A DNA stretch of 64,000 nt from Porphyromonadaceae bacterium W3.11 (GTDB lineage Bacteria > Bacteroidota > Bacteroidia > Bacteroidales > Porphyromonadaceae), in the NCBI GenBank assembly GCA_030434245.1, contig JAUISX010000002.1:186001-250000 (forward strand), given 5' to 3'. How positions within the stretch are numbered: position 1 is the first letter of the stretch; each line of letters starts with the position of its first letter. Below the pieces are notes generated by a model. It had not been told where the DNA came from, made no database searches, and was given only the letters and a program-made list of their open reading frames with translations. The position numbers and the translations under genes are program-made. Below are positions 1 through 9,141 of this stretch, one piece after another.

Positions 1-357
1 GTTGAGATGTATGAGATTGACGGACCATTCTTCTTTGGGATTGCCAATAAGTTTGACGACATAATGCGAGATAGGCACAGGGATATGCGAGCACGCATAT
101 TGCGGATGCGTAGTGTACCATTTGTAGATACCACAGCTATCTATAACCTTAAAACAATTATTCGTCACCAAAAGCAATTTGGCACACAATTAATACTAAG
201 TGGTGTACAGCCGCAAGTACTAGAGGTATTAAGACAAACGGGAGTAGTGGATTTAATAGGTGAGGAAAATGTCACACCACATATTTCATCTGCAAGAGCT
301 CGAACCATAGAATTTCTTAAGGAAACTTATCCTGAGGAATATCCAGAACTATTTTAA
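1..357 (+). CDS. SulP-family anion transporter, C-terminal STAS domain (5' end outside the window)
   Basis: The frame is open from base 1, and the first ATG (base 7) falls inside the domain, so this is the tail of a longer gene. The 118 visible residues form a STAS domain: a beta strand ending GPFFFGIANKF, then the conserved strand-helix RMRSVPFVDTTAIYNL, then ILSGVQPQVLEVLRQTGVVD. This is the cytoplasmic regulatory end of SulP sulfate/bicarbonate/anion permeases; the membrane part would lie upstream. Family assignment is good, the substrate is not visible. The stop lies 3 bases before the dusB ATG, so the two genes are probably co-transcribed. Confidence 0.8.
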   Translation, partial: VEMYEIDGPFFFGIANKFDDIMRDRHRDMRARILRMRSVPFVDTTAIYNLKTIIRHQKQFGTQLILSGVQPQVLEVLRQTGVVDLIGEENVTPHISSARARTIEFLKETYPEEYPELF

Positions 358-360
358 TTG

Positions 361-1371
361 ATGAAAATTGGAACTCGTGACTTGGGCTTTCGCCCACTCC
401 TACTAGCACCAATGGAGGATGTAACTGATGCCTCCTTTCGTTTGCTTTGTAGACGATTTGGTGCCAGTATGGTGGTGACTGAATTTGTAAATGCAGATGC
501 TATCATCAGAAGCATACCCAGCACCCTCCGAAAAATGCAAGTACAGAATGAGGAGCGTCCCGTCTCTATTCAGATATACGGTCGTGATGTTGCCTCTATG
601 GTTGCAGCAGCAAAGGTAGCTGAGGAGGCAGAGCCTGAGTTTATCGATATAAACTTTGGATGCCCAGTGAAGCGGGTGGCTGGTAAAGGGGCAGGTTCTG
701 GCCTATTACAAGATATCCCTCTTCTTTTAGCTATTGTGAAGGGTGTAGCAGAAGCCGTAGAACTGCCTGTAACAGTCAAAACTAGATTGGGCTGGGATGC
801 TGATCATATCATCATAGAGGAGCTGGCAGAGCAGATTCAGGAAATGGGTGCAGCTGCCCTCACTATTCATGGTCGTACTAGAGCACAGATGTACAAAGGT
901 GAAGCCGACTGGGAGCCCATTGCGAGGGTGGCTAATAATCCTAACATCACGATGCCAATTATTGGTAATGGTGATGTCCTTACTGGAGAGGATGCTCTTC
1001 ATCGCTTTGAGACCACAGGGGTAGATGCGGTTATGGTGGGTCGTGCAAGCGTAGGACAGCCTTGGATCTTTGAAGAGATGCGAGCTGTCATTGATGGGAA
1101 GCCCATCCCTACACATCCCAAAGAGTGGTACTTGGAGGTTTTGAAGGAGATGTTGGATAATAGCATCGAGAAATGTGAAAGTGAGATTAAAGGTATTCTT
1201 CATGTCCGCAGGCATCTTGCAACCACTCCCTTATTCAAGGGTATTCCTGACTTTAAGCAGGATAGAGTGGCTATGCTTAGAGCAAATACGAGGGATGAAT
1301 TGCTGAGGCTGCTAGATGCTGCATCCGATCGCATTGTTGTAGAAGGCTCGCATATCGCAGGACTCAGATAA
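361..1371 (+). CDS. dusB: tRNA dihydrouridine synthase, DusB type
   Basis: FMN-dependent TIM-barrel enzyme that reduces uridine to dihydrouridine in the tRNA D-loop, using NADPH, in the cytoplasm. The N-terminal APMEDVTDASFR and the motif DINFGCPVKRVAGKGAGSGL are diagnostic; Cys101 in GCP is the expected catalytic acid. Further barrel motifs are VKTRLGW, TIHGRTRAQMYKG (flavin and RNA contacts) and GNGDVLTGEDAL followed by VMVGRASVGQPWIF. The length, 336 residues, is normal for DusB. I start at ATG 361; a TTG directly before it (358) is the alternative. It follows the SulP gene with a 3-base gap. Unlike in proteobacteria, fis is not the neighbour. Confidence 0.95.
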   Translation: MKIGTRDLGFRPLLLAPMEDVTDASFRLLCRRFGASMVVTEFVNADAIIRSIPSTLRKMQVQNEERPVSIQIYGRDVASMVAAAKVAEEAEPEFIDINFGCPVKRVAGKGAGSGLLQDIPLLLAIVKGVAEAVELPVTVKTRLGWDADHIIIEELAEQIQEMGAAALTIHGRTRAQMYKGEADWEPIARVANNPNITMPIIGNGDVLTGEDALHRFETTGVDAVMVGRASVGQPWIFEEMRAVIDGKPIPTHPKEWYLEVLKEMLDNSIEKCESEIKGILHVRRHLATTPLFKGIPDFKQDRVAMLRANTRDELLRLLDAASDRIVVEGSHIAGLR

Positions 1372-1384
1372 AAAATAGACCTAA

Positions 1385-1403
1385 AGACCAAGTGTTTTGG
1401 TCT
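1385..1403 (+). terminator. Short hairpin just after dusB
   Basis: AGACCAA at 1385-1391 pairs with TTGGTCT at 1397-1403 across a 5-base loop, 14 bases after the dusB stop. It is followed by a C-run and an A-run rather than a clean T-tract, so it is only a tentative terminator. Confidence 0.35.
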
Positions 1404-1776
1404 ACCCCCCCCAAAAAAAGAGTTGTTTGTTTGAGGGGATTTAATCGATACTATTTATTTCTTGAATTAGGTATTATACCTAAATATAATCAGTGTATTA
1501 AGTTTAGTTTTTTTGAGCTTAGGATGGTATCTCTGGTGCCAAGAATTCCTAAAATAATCATCCGATATTTTCAATATTCTGCAATGCTGACTAAGTATAT
1601 ATTTTAAGAGATCTTGCAGGCCTTTTGATCTATAGATTTATTTCATCGTTTTGATTGTATTTTCCTAAGTTTCAATATCGAAGTGCAATTTTTATTGTCT
1701 TTAGATGATTTTCGTTCGGCCGCCCCCTTCCCCACAAAGGAAGGGCGGCCGCATGCGAGGAGAGGGTAAGAAAATA
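1404..1776. other. Gene-less stretch between dusB and the IS30 element
   Basis: AT-rich DNA with no convincing coding signal. A 71-codon frame starting at 1392 has no recognisable content. The only structure is a very GC-rich hairpin at 1717-1751, listed separately. Confidence 0.5.
1717..1751. repeat. GC-rich inverted repeat upstream of IS30
   Basis: The left arm CGGCCGCCC(CC)TTCC at 1717-1731 pairs with GGAAGGGCGGCCG at 1739-1751 around a loop of about 7 bases, with a two-base bulge. There is no T-tract on either side. It stands out sharply in an AT-rich spacer. It could be a transcription block, a REP-like element or a remnant of inserted DNA; the sequence does not decide. Confidence 0.6.
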
Positions 1777-2833
1777 GGTTGATTCAAGTACCAACAAAGA
1801 AATAAGAAAGGGGAGACCGAAATCTCCCCTGGATTAGATAAATTTGTTGGTCATGAAAAAATACAAACATCTAACCCGTGAGCAAAGGTACACAATCTCC
1901 CAATGCTTAAAAAAGGGTATGAAACAGAAAGAGATTGCAGAGCTTATTAATGTATCCCCTTCTACAATAAGTCGTGAGCTTAAGAGGAATGGGACGAAGA
2001 CGGGGCGTTACCACTACGCTCATGCACAAACTCTAGCTAATGAGAGCATTGCACGCTCAGCACGAAATAAAAAGACTGCTGGGTGGAAAAAGAGGAAAGC
2101 CCTCAGAAAACTAATAGAAGAACAGTGGTCGCCATGCAAATCTCTGGATAGCTAAAGAGAGAGCAAGGAATATCTCTGTCTCATGAGACGATTTATAAGT
2201 GGATTAGGGAGGATAAGCAACAAGGAGGCGATCTTTATAAGCATTGCAGGCATAAGCTAAAGAAAAGAAAACGGGATATTTATGCTTCAAGAGCAAGAAT
2301 ACCTAACCGAGTAAGTATTCACCTGAGACCCAAGGAATGTGATGGGACGAGATTTGGAGATTTTGAAATGGATACCATCATTAGTGCTGGAAGTAAGTCC
2401 GTAATCCTAACGATTGTTGAAAAATCTACTTCTATGATATTCATGGAGAAAATGCAGAAAGGAAAGAATGCCAAAGAAATAGCGAAGTGTGTGGTCAGGT
2501 TATTATTGCCTATCAAGAAACACGTAAAGTCAATTACGACTGACAATGGATTGGAATTTGCCGAACACATGTACATTGCGAAAAGACTAAACACTACCGT
2601 TTATTTTGCTGACCCTTATTCCTCTTGGCAGAAAGGAGCTATAGAAAATGCTAATAAATTAATCAGACAATACATACCAAAGAAAATGGATTTCAAACAC
2701 TTAACTAACAAACAAATTAAAATGTACCAATACAAACTAAATAAAAGACCGAGGAAAAGAATCAATTTTAACTCGCCTTTAGCTCTGTTTTACAAACAGA
2801 TTAAGTAAATTGCACTTGGTACTTGAATCTACC
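1777..2833 (+). mobile_element. IS30-family insertion sequence (decayed)
   Basis: The ends are 18-bp inverted repeats: GGTTGATTCAAGTACCAA at 1777-1794 and, on the other strand, GGTAGATTCAAGTACCAA from 2833 to 2816 (one mismatch). The element is 1057 bp, a normal size for IS30-type elements such as those of Bacteroides. The single transposase frame is broken, so it cannot transpose without help. No target-site duplication is evident in the flanks. The right end lies only 23 bp upstream of the -33 box of the riboswitch promoter. Confidence 0.85.
1853..2808 (+). pseudogene. IS30-family transposase, frameshifted with a nonsense codon
   Basis: The N-terminal part (from ATG 1853) has the IS30 helix-turn-helix, LTREQRYTISQCLKKGMKQK and SPSTISRELKRNG. 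After EEQWSP (about 2134) the frame shifts by one base: the reading that would continue the family pattern (QISG-stop-LKREQGISLSHETIYKW) lies in another frame and also carries a TAG at 2149-2151. The second frame then runs intact to 2808 and holds the DDE residues: Asp in FEMDTIIS, Asp in TTDNGLEF and Glu in GAIENANKL. No slippery heptamer is visible at the break, so I call it a true pseudogene rather than programmed frameshifting. Confidence 0.85.
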
Positions 2834-2856
2834 ACGGTTCACCAGTCAACAAATAG

Positions 2857-2888
2857 TTTGGTTATATCCTTTAAAAGTCCTAACTTTG
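2857..2888 (+). promoter_or_regulatory. Bacteroidetes-type promoter for the riboswitch leader
   Basis: TTTG at 2857-2860 and TAACTTTG at 2881-2888 are separated by 20 bp, matching the -33 TTTG and -7 TAnnTTTG consensus of Bacteroidetes sigma-ABfr. Transcription would start near 2895, immediately before the riboswitch. The promoter survives intact just downstream of the IS30 end. Confidence 0.7.
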
Positions 2889-2899
2889 CTGTGGTATTT

Positions 2900-3087
2900 A
2901 TGGTGTTACACTTTTACCTCCGTAAGAGTGTGATGAAAAGGGAATCAGGTGAAAGTCCTGAACAGTCCGGCTGCTGTAAGCTCTCCTTAATTATATTAAG
3001 GTAAAGTATTTTGCAAGTCTTGAACCACTGTCCTATTATTAAGGATGGGAAGGGTGCAGAATAAGAGTAAGTCAGAAGACCTGCCAT
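2900..3087 (+). promoter_or_regulatory. Cobalamin (B12) riboswitch
   Basis: All the conserved blocks are present in order: AAAAGGGAATCAGGTGAAA (about 2936-2954), GTCCTGAACAGTCCGGCTGCTGTAAGCTC in two parts (2955-2983), CCACTGTCC (3025-3033), GGATGGGAAGG (3043-3053) and the B12 box GTCAGAAGACCTGCC (3071-3085). The aptamer therefore looks functional and should bind adenosyl- or methylcobalamin and lower downstream expression. No corrinoid transporter follows; the next gene is an LRR lipoprotein at 3436. Confidence 0.92.
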
Positions 3088-3435
3088 AACAATTTTTATT
3101 ATCCAAAGCTTTCTGGGGTTAAAGCTGGATGAAGAAGTTTTTTGTTTGATCTTCTGCCTAATTTCTGAAAACTACCACTTTGGTAGGTTCTAACATAGGT
3201 TGATTTCCCAAAAACATTTTTCACTTCAGAAGCCTTTAGAAAGTTGTTGAAGGCTTTGAAGATAGTGCGCGCATTAGTTACTCAGAATTTGTCTGTCAGT
3301 AATCTGACTTCCCAAAGGTGGTGTCTGCATAGTAAGATGCCGTCGGGCTACTCTTGTCTCGTTAATCTTAAAGCCTTTAATCCCTTACAGATAATTCGTA
3401 CGAATGTTTAATTTATAAATTAATTATCGCAAAAC
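3088..3435 (+). promoter_or_regulatory. Long untranslated leader between the riboswitch and the lipoprotein operon
   Basis: There are about 350 bases with no coding frame. Several small hairpins are visible, including CTACC/GGTAG near 3173-3188 and AAGCCTT/AAGGCTT near 3230-3259, which could form the expression platform. A perfect 12-bp palindrome ATTCGTACGAAT lies at 3394-3405, about 30 bases before the start codon. I see no good second TAnnTTTG promoter before 3436, so the riboswitch transcript is the best candidate for driving the operon. Confidence 0.5.
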
Positions 3436-4776
3436 ATGACAAAAAGATTACTAAATGCGTCACTGTTCCTCGTAATGGGCAGCATGCTATTTGCATCTTG
3501 CAAACAGGAGTCTCTGACTACTGATGCACCATCGGGAACTACAACCCAGTACGCGATGGCTAACGAGACTTCTAACGTAGCTATGAATGACAGCTTAGCA
3601 TTGGTGCAGTTTTACAAAGAAACTGACGGTGAGAACTGGCGCTGGAATTCAGGCTGGTTAAATGACCCACTGGAATACTGGAGAGGTGTGAAGGTGGAGA
3701 CCATCAATGGTAAAAAGAGAGTAGTAGAACTTAGGCTTGGCGCCGTAGACCTCAGAGGAGATATCCCAGCAGTACTTGGTCAGCTATCTGAGCTTAGAGT
3801 CTTAGATTTGAAGTGGAATGAGCGACTAACTGGCTCTATCCCAGAAGAATTATATGACCTACGCAAGTTGGAGGTACTCAATCTGAGAATGACAAGTATC
3901 ACCGGTGAGCTATCTCCAAAGATTGGACAATGGGTAGAGATGGACACTTTGAATCTACGCACTTTCACTTTCCAGCAGGAAGTTTATCCATACGTGCGCA
4001 ATAAGGCACTGATGACGGGGAAACTCCCTAAGGAAATTGGGCAATTGAAGAAGATGCGTTACCTCGACCTCGGACGTCAGGGCTTTTCAGGAGAATTGCC
4101 AGAGGAGATAGGTAATTGTGTAGCCTTGGAGGAAATCGACACCGAACTGTGTAAGTTCTCAGGTGAATTACCATCTTCTATGCGTAACCTAAAGAATCTG
4201 AACAATCTATGCCTCTCATACAACCAATTCTCCGGAAAGTTCCCTACTTGGATTGCTGAGTTGGTCAGCTTGGAGAGACTATGGTTGAACTACAATAACT
4301 TCGAAGGCTTTATCCCAGAAAACATTGCTAAATTACCTCACTTGTGGGATCTTGAGTTAGCTCATAATAAGCTTTCGGGTCAACTTCCTAAGACACTTGC
4401 TTCTATGGAAGCTCTGCGTTCTATTTCTTTAGGGTACAATCAATTAGAGGGAGACTTCATGAATGTACTTGCACCACTATTGGATGGTACACTATATGAA
4501 GTAGATTTATCATACAATAACTTCACTGGCATAGTTCCTGACCCTGTGGTATATCCTACACCACTTGTGCTAAAGGGAAATAAGCTAACGGGTAGTGTTC
4601 CAAATTATTATTTGGCAAGACCTGCTATTTTGGGAGGTATCATTCCTCAGCAAGATGGCTATGTATTTGACAACATTACGAATGAAGAGGCAGATAGGTT
4701 AATTCCAAAATACGAACCTGATCCTAATCTAATTCACTTCCCCGATTTAGCAGAGTTCTGCGACATTGAAGAATAA
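3436..4776 (+). CDS. Leucine-rich-repeat surface lipoprotein, first gene after the B12 riboswitch
   Basis: 446 residues. An SPII signal peptide ends in LFASC (Cys22), so the protein is lipid-anchored. After a short linker there is an LRR-capping motif (LVQFYKETDGENW) and then about ten plant-like LRRs of the form LxxLxxLxLxxNxLSGxIP, for example LEVLNLRMTSITGELSPKIG and LWDLELAHNKLSGQLPKTLA. Such repeats are protein- or ligand-binding scaffolds; no catalytic site is visible. It is the first of four lipoprotein genes with spacings of 8, 18 and 19 bp. Control by cobalamin is inferred from the upstream riboswitch. Confidence 0.85.
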   Translation: MTKRLLNASLFLVMGSMLFASCKQESLTTDAPSGTTTQYAMANETSNVAMNDSLALVQFYKETDGENWRWNSGWLNDPLEYWRGVKVETINGKKRVVELRLGAVDLRGDIPAVLGQLSELRVLDLKWNERLTGSIPEELYDLRKLEVLNLRMTSITGELSPKIGQWVEMDTLNLRTFTFQQEVYPYVRNKALMTGKLPKEIGQLKKMRYLDLGRQGFSGELPEEIGNCVALEEIDTELCKFSGELPSSMRNLKNLNNLCLSYNQFSGKFPTWIAELVSLERLWLNYNNFEGFIPENIAKLPHLWDLELAHNKLSGQLPKTLASMEALRSISLGYNQLEGDFMNVLAPLLDGTLYEVDLSYNNFTGIVPDPVVYPTPLVLKGNKLTGSVPNYYLARPAILGGIIPQQDGYVFDNITNEEADRLIPKYEPDPNLIHFPDLAEFCDIEE

Positions 4777-4784
4777 TAGATGAG

Positions 4785-6083
4785 ATGAATAACAAAGGTT
4801 ATTTAATTCTTGTAACTAAATCATTAACTCTCCTGTCATCCTTACTTCTCTATTTGCTCACTTGTCTTGGGTGTAATCACCCTACTCCGTCATCGGAAAA
4901 GCGACAAGACAAGCTGGACGAGGAGCAATTAGAGGGGTATGGAAACAGGAGGTTTTTGGTTTTTGACAAAGGCTCAGTAGCCACAGATCAAGGCTATTAC
5001 TATGAAGACGCCTCTGTGGGTCCTCGTATTTATCTATTCGACAAAGATAATAACCTCCAACAAGAGGTGCTCTACGAGCCCAATCAGTATGTACAGTGGG
5101 GATACACCAGTTTCTTGCATCGGCTCCCTAATGAGGAGCGACTCCTGCTCTGCAGTAGCATGGTACGGGTCAATACAAGACACAATACCAATCTCCCTGG
5201 ATTCAACCCCTATGGACGGGTGAGTGTTATTTCAAGTAGCACTTTTGAGTTGATTAAGCAGAAGGATTTCAATGCCTATTCTACTGAGGCACAATCATTC
5301 CCGGATGACATCTTTGCGTTTGATGAAAATAGCATCTATCTATCCTATAGGCGATTGAAGAAAACCTATAGAGTGGATTTAGCGAAAGACCCAGACAAAA
5401 AGATAGAAGTTGAAGCTCTGAATGGCAGGGAAATTCACGAATCCTTCATATACAATGGAAAGATGTATGCTTTCGACTTCATGGACTTAGATGCTGGCTC
5501 GGTGCTGGTGGAGTTCAATCCGAAGAATTCATCTTGCCACACCAAACAATTTCCAAATGCTATTTGGTTGGTGGATAGAGCCGATGACCTATTGTACCTC
5601 TCCTTTAGTGACGGTAGCCTAGGGGTCTACTCTATTACCGAGCGTGCTTATGTGATTGACCCACTGAAGCTGGAAACGAAGGTGGGGAAAGTACATGGGA
5701 TGGCTTATGACAGGAAGGAGAAACAACTTTATCTTGCGTTTAACCATACTTTAGTAAGACCTTTTATCTTCAAGATAGATATTACCTCACTGACTGAGGA
5801 TGAACTAAGTGGTAAGACTCGTATTGCTCCAGTAAAATTTGCCAAAATGGATATGTTGACCTCCGACCCCTCCTCTGGAAGAGCTCGCCTAATTGTAGAC
5901 AAGTACCAACACAAGCTATTTACCTTCTACTACCACAGTGACAAGCAAATCTTAGGTGGTCATGTGAACATCTACGACTTAGACACTCCGATGACTGAAG
6001 GTCTGCAACAACATCAAAAACAACACCGTATAGGCTGGAATATGTGGACTCTAACCTCCGCGTACTTCATCCCTTGCAATTAA
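4785..6083 (+). CDS. Lipoprotein, probably beta-propeller fold
   Basis: 432 residues. A long hydrophobic signal ends in LLTCLGC (Cys30), indicating lipidation. The body has recurrent short-strand motifs spaced like propeller blades (RRFLVFDKGS, PRIYLFDKDN, GRVSVISSSTFEL, SVLVEFNPK, GSLGVYSITE, VNIYDLDTP). I do not recognise a named family with certainty. Surface lipoproteins with propeller folds (BtuG) capture cobalamin in Bacteroides, and this gene lies under a B12 riboswitch, so a corrinoid-binding role is a reasonable inference but is not shown by any motif I can see. It starts 8 bp after the LRR gene. Confidence 0.75.
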   Translation: MNNKGYLILVTKSLTLLSSLLLYLLTCLGCNHPTPSSEKRQDKLDEEQLEGYGNRRFLVFDKGSVATDQGYYYEDASVGPRIYLFDKDNNLQQEVLYEPNQYVQWGYTSFLHRLPNEERLLLCSSMVRVNTRHNTNLPGFNPYGRVSVISSSTFELIKQKDFNAYSTEAQSFPDDIFAFDENSIYLSYRRLKKTYRVDLAKDPDKKIEVEALNGREIHESFIYNGKMYAFDFMDLDAGSVLVEFNPKNSSCHTKQFPNAIWLVDRADDLLYLSFSDGSLGVYSITERAYVIDPLKLETKVGKVHGMAYDRKEKQLYLAFNHTLVRPFIFKIDITSLTEDELSGKTRIAPVKFAKMDMLTSDPSSGRARLIVDKYQHKLFTFYYHSDKQILGGHVNIYDLDTPMTEGLQQHQKQHRIGWNMWTLTSAYFIPCN

Positions 6084-6101
6084 TAATCCTAAGGAATATA
6101 A

Positions 6102-7739
6102 ATGTTTGGAACGATGGAGATGATGAAAAAAAGTTTGCGGTGGTTGCTCCTCTGTCTGCTTGCACTAATGTTTGCTTACTGCTCTCCTTCTAAGCCACAG
6201 GAAGAGGTGGAGGATGGAATATTACTACACTATCCCAACACCATCATATCTAACACTGGAAGAGTAGAGCTATCAAAAGATATTCGGGTGATTGCTACTG
6301 GAGCATTCAGAGACTGCGATCGTCTGAAGGAGCTCTCCTTACAAGGTATAGAGCAGATAAAGAATGGTGCATTTGATGGGTGTGGACAATTGAAAAAGGT
6401 AGTCCTTCAGACTCCCCACTTACCCAAAGTGGATGCCATGGCATTCAGGGGCACACCCGATGACAAAGAACTCATAATACCCACCACGATAGAGGAGGTT
6501 CTCCTCGCTTGGGCAAAGCGGTGTGGCTTCGAAGCCATCAATGGTCAGAGTATAACTGGATTTGTGATAACATCTAAAGGCAAATTACTCGCCTACCCCT
6601 TGACTAAGGTCAATGGTGGAGAAGTGGTTCTGGACGATGCTGTCGTGGCAATCGCCGAAGGGGTCTTTGATGGGTACACTGAGTTGAAGAGCATCAAGGG
6701 GAATCGGGTGAAAACTATTGGAGCACGTGCTTTTGCAAAGACGCCGCACTTGACTACGATAGATTTTCCGGCTGCTGAAACTATTGGTGACAATGCTTTT
6801 CTTGGAGCTACATCACTAAGTAAAGTAGCGCTTCCCAAGGTAGAAAAGGTGGGTAACTTCTCCTTTTCTGCATGCACCACCCTTAAGGAGGTAACTCTCC
6901 CTCAAATAAAAGCTATTGGCAATGGAGCCTTTGCTGGTTGTGCAGCACTTCAATCACTAGAGATAGGTGCCGAGCTACCCGTAGTAGGAGCAGAATCTCC
7001 CTTTCAGGATACGAAAGAAGACAAAAACCTACTCACTCCTTCGGGTGTGGATATTGATAGCTTTGAAAACTGGGCTGTCGAGAATGGCTTTAGTAGCATC
7101 AATGGAGAGCTAATTGAAGATGTGGTGCCACCGCCAGAGGGACTTGCAGCAGAAGGTCGAAAAATCATAGGAGTTACCGATATAGCAAAAGGATACGCAT
7201 GGAAGGTTGTCATCCCCGAGTACTTCAATGAGATTGGTGACAAAGCCTTTGCGAATGCTGCGGGAACCGACTTCTCCAGCATCACTGCCAATGGCGTAGT
7301 AAAGGTGGGAGAACGTGCCTTTTACGCAGCCCCCAACCTATATAGGGTAGAAATGGCGAAACTAAAGTTCATTGGTCCTTATGCCTTTGCAGAGTGTAGA
7401 TCGATGCTCTCCGAGATGAAGCGGACTCCCTCAATTGAGGTAATAGGCGAAAGAGCCTTCTACTACTGTAGGATGCTCTCCTTAGTCTCAGCACCACACC
7501 TCAAAGAGATTGGGGATAAAGCTTTTGAGAAGTGCGTACGAATGGAGGAGTGGGGCATACTCCATGTGGGTGCCGAGCCACCTCTCCTGAAGGGCGAATT
7601 GGGCATCAAGAAAATCGCCGTATTAGTTGTCCCCCAAGGTGCTAAACCCACTTACGAAAAATGGAAGCACAGGGATAAGTTTGGGAAAATATTAGAAATA
7701 GGCGAACCAGGAACCGAAGATATAGAAGAGATTATATAA
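6102..7739 (+). CDS. BspA-like leucine-rich-repeat (LRR_5) lipoprotein
   Basis: 545 residues. The signal peptide ends in LMFAYC; start sites at 6114, 6120 and 6123 are also possible and would give a more compact leader (MMKKSLRWLL). The body is a run of BspA/Treponema-type LRRs with the signature IGxxAFxxCxxLxxVxLP, for example IGDNAFLGATSLSKVALP and IGNGAFAGCAALQSLEI. Two irregular inserts (near residues 120-180 and 300-380) break the solenoid. BspA-like proteins act in adhesion and protein binding. It is the third gene of the riboswitch operon, with an 18-bp gap before it. Confidence 0.85.
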   Translation: MFGTMEMMKKSLRWLLLCLLALMFAYCSPSKPQEEVEDGILLHYPNTIISNTGRVELSKDIRVIATGAFRDCDRLKELSLQGIEQIKNGAFDGCGQLKKVVLQTPHLPKVDAMAFRGTPDDKELIIPTTIEEVLLAWAKRCGFEAINGQSITGFVITSKGKLLAYPLTKVNGGEVVLDDAVVAIAEGVFDGYTELKSIKGNRVKTIGARAFAKTPHLTTIDFPAAETIGDNAFLGATSLSKVALPKVEKVGNFSFSACTTLKEVTLPQIKAIGNGAFAGCAALQSLEIGAELPVVGAESPFQDTKEDKNLLTPSGVDIDSFENWAVENGFSSINGELIEDVVPPPEGLAAEGRKIIGVTDIAKGYAWKVVIPEYFNEIGDKAFANAAGTDFSSITANGVVKVGERAFYAAPNLYRVEMAKLKFIGPYAFAECRSMLSEMKRTPSIEVIGERAFYYCRMLSLVSAPHLKEIGDKAFEKCVRMEEWGILHVGAEPPLLKGELGIKKIAVLVVPQGAKPTYEKWKHRDKFGKILEIGEPGTEDIEEII

Positions 7740-7758
7740 TCATTTTTAATTTAGAAGT

Positions 7759-9096
7759 ATGAAAAGAAATTATTTTGTCTTATTATTAATTCTATTGTCT
7801 GTATCGCTTTTTACAGCGTGTACAAACTTAGACGATATTTACAGTCGCCTCGATGACCACGATAAGCGACTCAAAACATTGGAGGCACTCTCGAACAATG
7901 TAAATAAGGAAGTGCAAAATCTAAAGACCTTGATAGAGTCATCCAGCATCAAATCCTACAAAGCACTACCTGATGGAAGCGGATATGAGCTGGTGATGGG
8001 CGGTGGAAAAACTATTACCCTTAAGAATGGCACAAAACCCACAGTAGGGGTAAAAAAGGATGAGGATGGTAAGCTATACTGGACCATTGATGACGACTGG
8101 CTTCGGGATGCTGATAATCAGAAGGTAAGAGCCGAAGGAGAGGATGGAGCGGAGACTGCTACACCTCAGTTTAGAGTGGATGCTGATGGCTACTGGGAGG
8201 TGAGCATGGATGGTGGCAAGCTATGGCAATCCATCATGGGCGCTGATGGCAAGCCTGTGAAAGCAGTCGGGCAAGATGGTACTGCAGACTTAGACATCAC
8301 CGAAAAGGATGGTGTGGTTATCATCCAGTACAATGGGCAAACCTTCAAGCTCCCTATCAATGCTGCAGAGGCTCCTGACACACCTAATCATCCAAGATTA
8401 CCTTTGGAGAACGTAGCAGAATTCAACGTCAACACTGAGGGAAATGGATTTACTACCTCTCACGAGTATGACAAGTGTGGTTTCTTTAGCTTTGAAGAGG
8501 CGGTAGAAAAGTTTAAGACAGTAGAAATCGATGGGAAGACCTATCACATGCCATCCAAGGAAGAGTGGCTCGCCGTGGTACCTGTAGAAGAGTGTATCTA
8601 TTTTGATTGGGATAAAGGTGGGGAGATTGACTATGACCTCCCTGAGACTGTAATGGTAAATGGCAAGACTATTGAGTCTACCAATGATTACAAAACTACA
8701 AAACATAATAAAACTTATGCACTCCGCTACAAAGGAACAGACTTGATGTCTGCTTGGCTATATGAATACACCGAATATGATAGTTTAAGGGTGCTTAAAA
8801 TAACCGCCTGCTACGTTGGTGACCAGCCAGATATCAAGCTTGCTGACATTACAAAAACAGCCTTCTGGGAGGGAGCTAAGGGCAAGGTTGTACGTGTTCT
8901 CCCTGCTGCAGGTAAGATACACAAGGAATGGGGTTCCAGTTTTTCGGGGTCAAGTGGAGAGTACCTTTCTTCTACTGCAAATGGATCTGATCAAGTATAT
9001 TGCATGGTTTTTGACTATGCTAGAGCTTACGTAAATGGTGATAATTACACAGACCAACTCTCAAGGCCTGTAAGACTATTTGAGTCTGCTAATTAA
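7759..9096 (+). CDS. Lipoprotein with DUF4988 (PL29 N-terminal-like) domain
   Basis: 445 residues. The SPII signal ends in LFTAC (Cys21), followed by NLDDIYSRLDDHDKRLKTLE, a short coiled coil, then the DUF4988 pattern: GYELVMGGGKTITLKNG, WTIDDDWL, DADGYWEVSMDGGKLW. This domain is common at the N-terminus of Bacteroidetes surface lipoproteins. The C-terminal half (about 210-445) resembles the Fibrobacter-succinogenes major-paralogue fold, with the motifs YHMPSKEEWLAVVP and a final SRPVRLFES. No catalytic lyase part is seen. Last gene of the operon; a terminator follows. Confidence 0.75.
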   Translation: MKRNYFVLLLILLSVSLFTACTNLDDIYSRLDDHDKRLKTLEALSNNVNKEVQNLKTLIESSSIKSYKALPDGSGYELVMGGGKTITLKNGTKPTVGVKKDEDGKLYWTIDDDWLRDADNQKVRAEGEDGAETATPQFRVDADGYWEVSMDGGKLWQSIMGADGKPVKAVGQDGTADLDITEKDGVVIIQYNGQTFKLPINAAEAPDTPNHPRLPLENVAEFNVNTEGNGFTTSHEYDKCGFFSFEEAVEKFKTVEIDGKTYHMPSKEEWLAVVPVEECIYFDWDKGGEIDYDLPETVMVNGKTIESTNDYKTTKHNKTYALRYKGTDLMSAWLYEYTEYDSLRVLKITACYVGDQPDIKLADITKTAFWEGAKGKVVRVLPAAGKIHKEWGSSFSGSSGEYLSSTANGSDQVYCMVFDYARAYVNGDNYTDQLSRPVRLFESAN

Positions 9097-9141
9097 TAAT
9101 CATTTCTTCAAGCCAGCATATTATTAGGATGTGGTAAGTAT

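Noticed and set aside
1392-1607. 71-codon frame after dusB
   Set aside because: No recognisable motif, poor codon character, and it overlaps a hairpin and a C-run.
2110-2155. Programmed frameshift in the IS30 transposase
   Set aside because: There is no slippery heptamer, and a TAG lies in the second frame close to the break, so decay is simpler.
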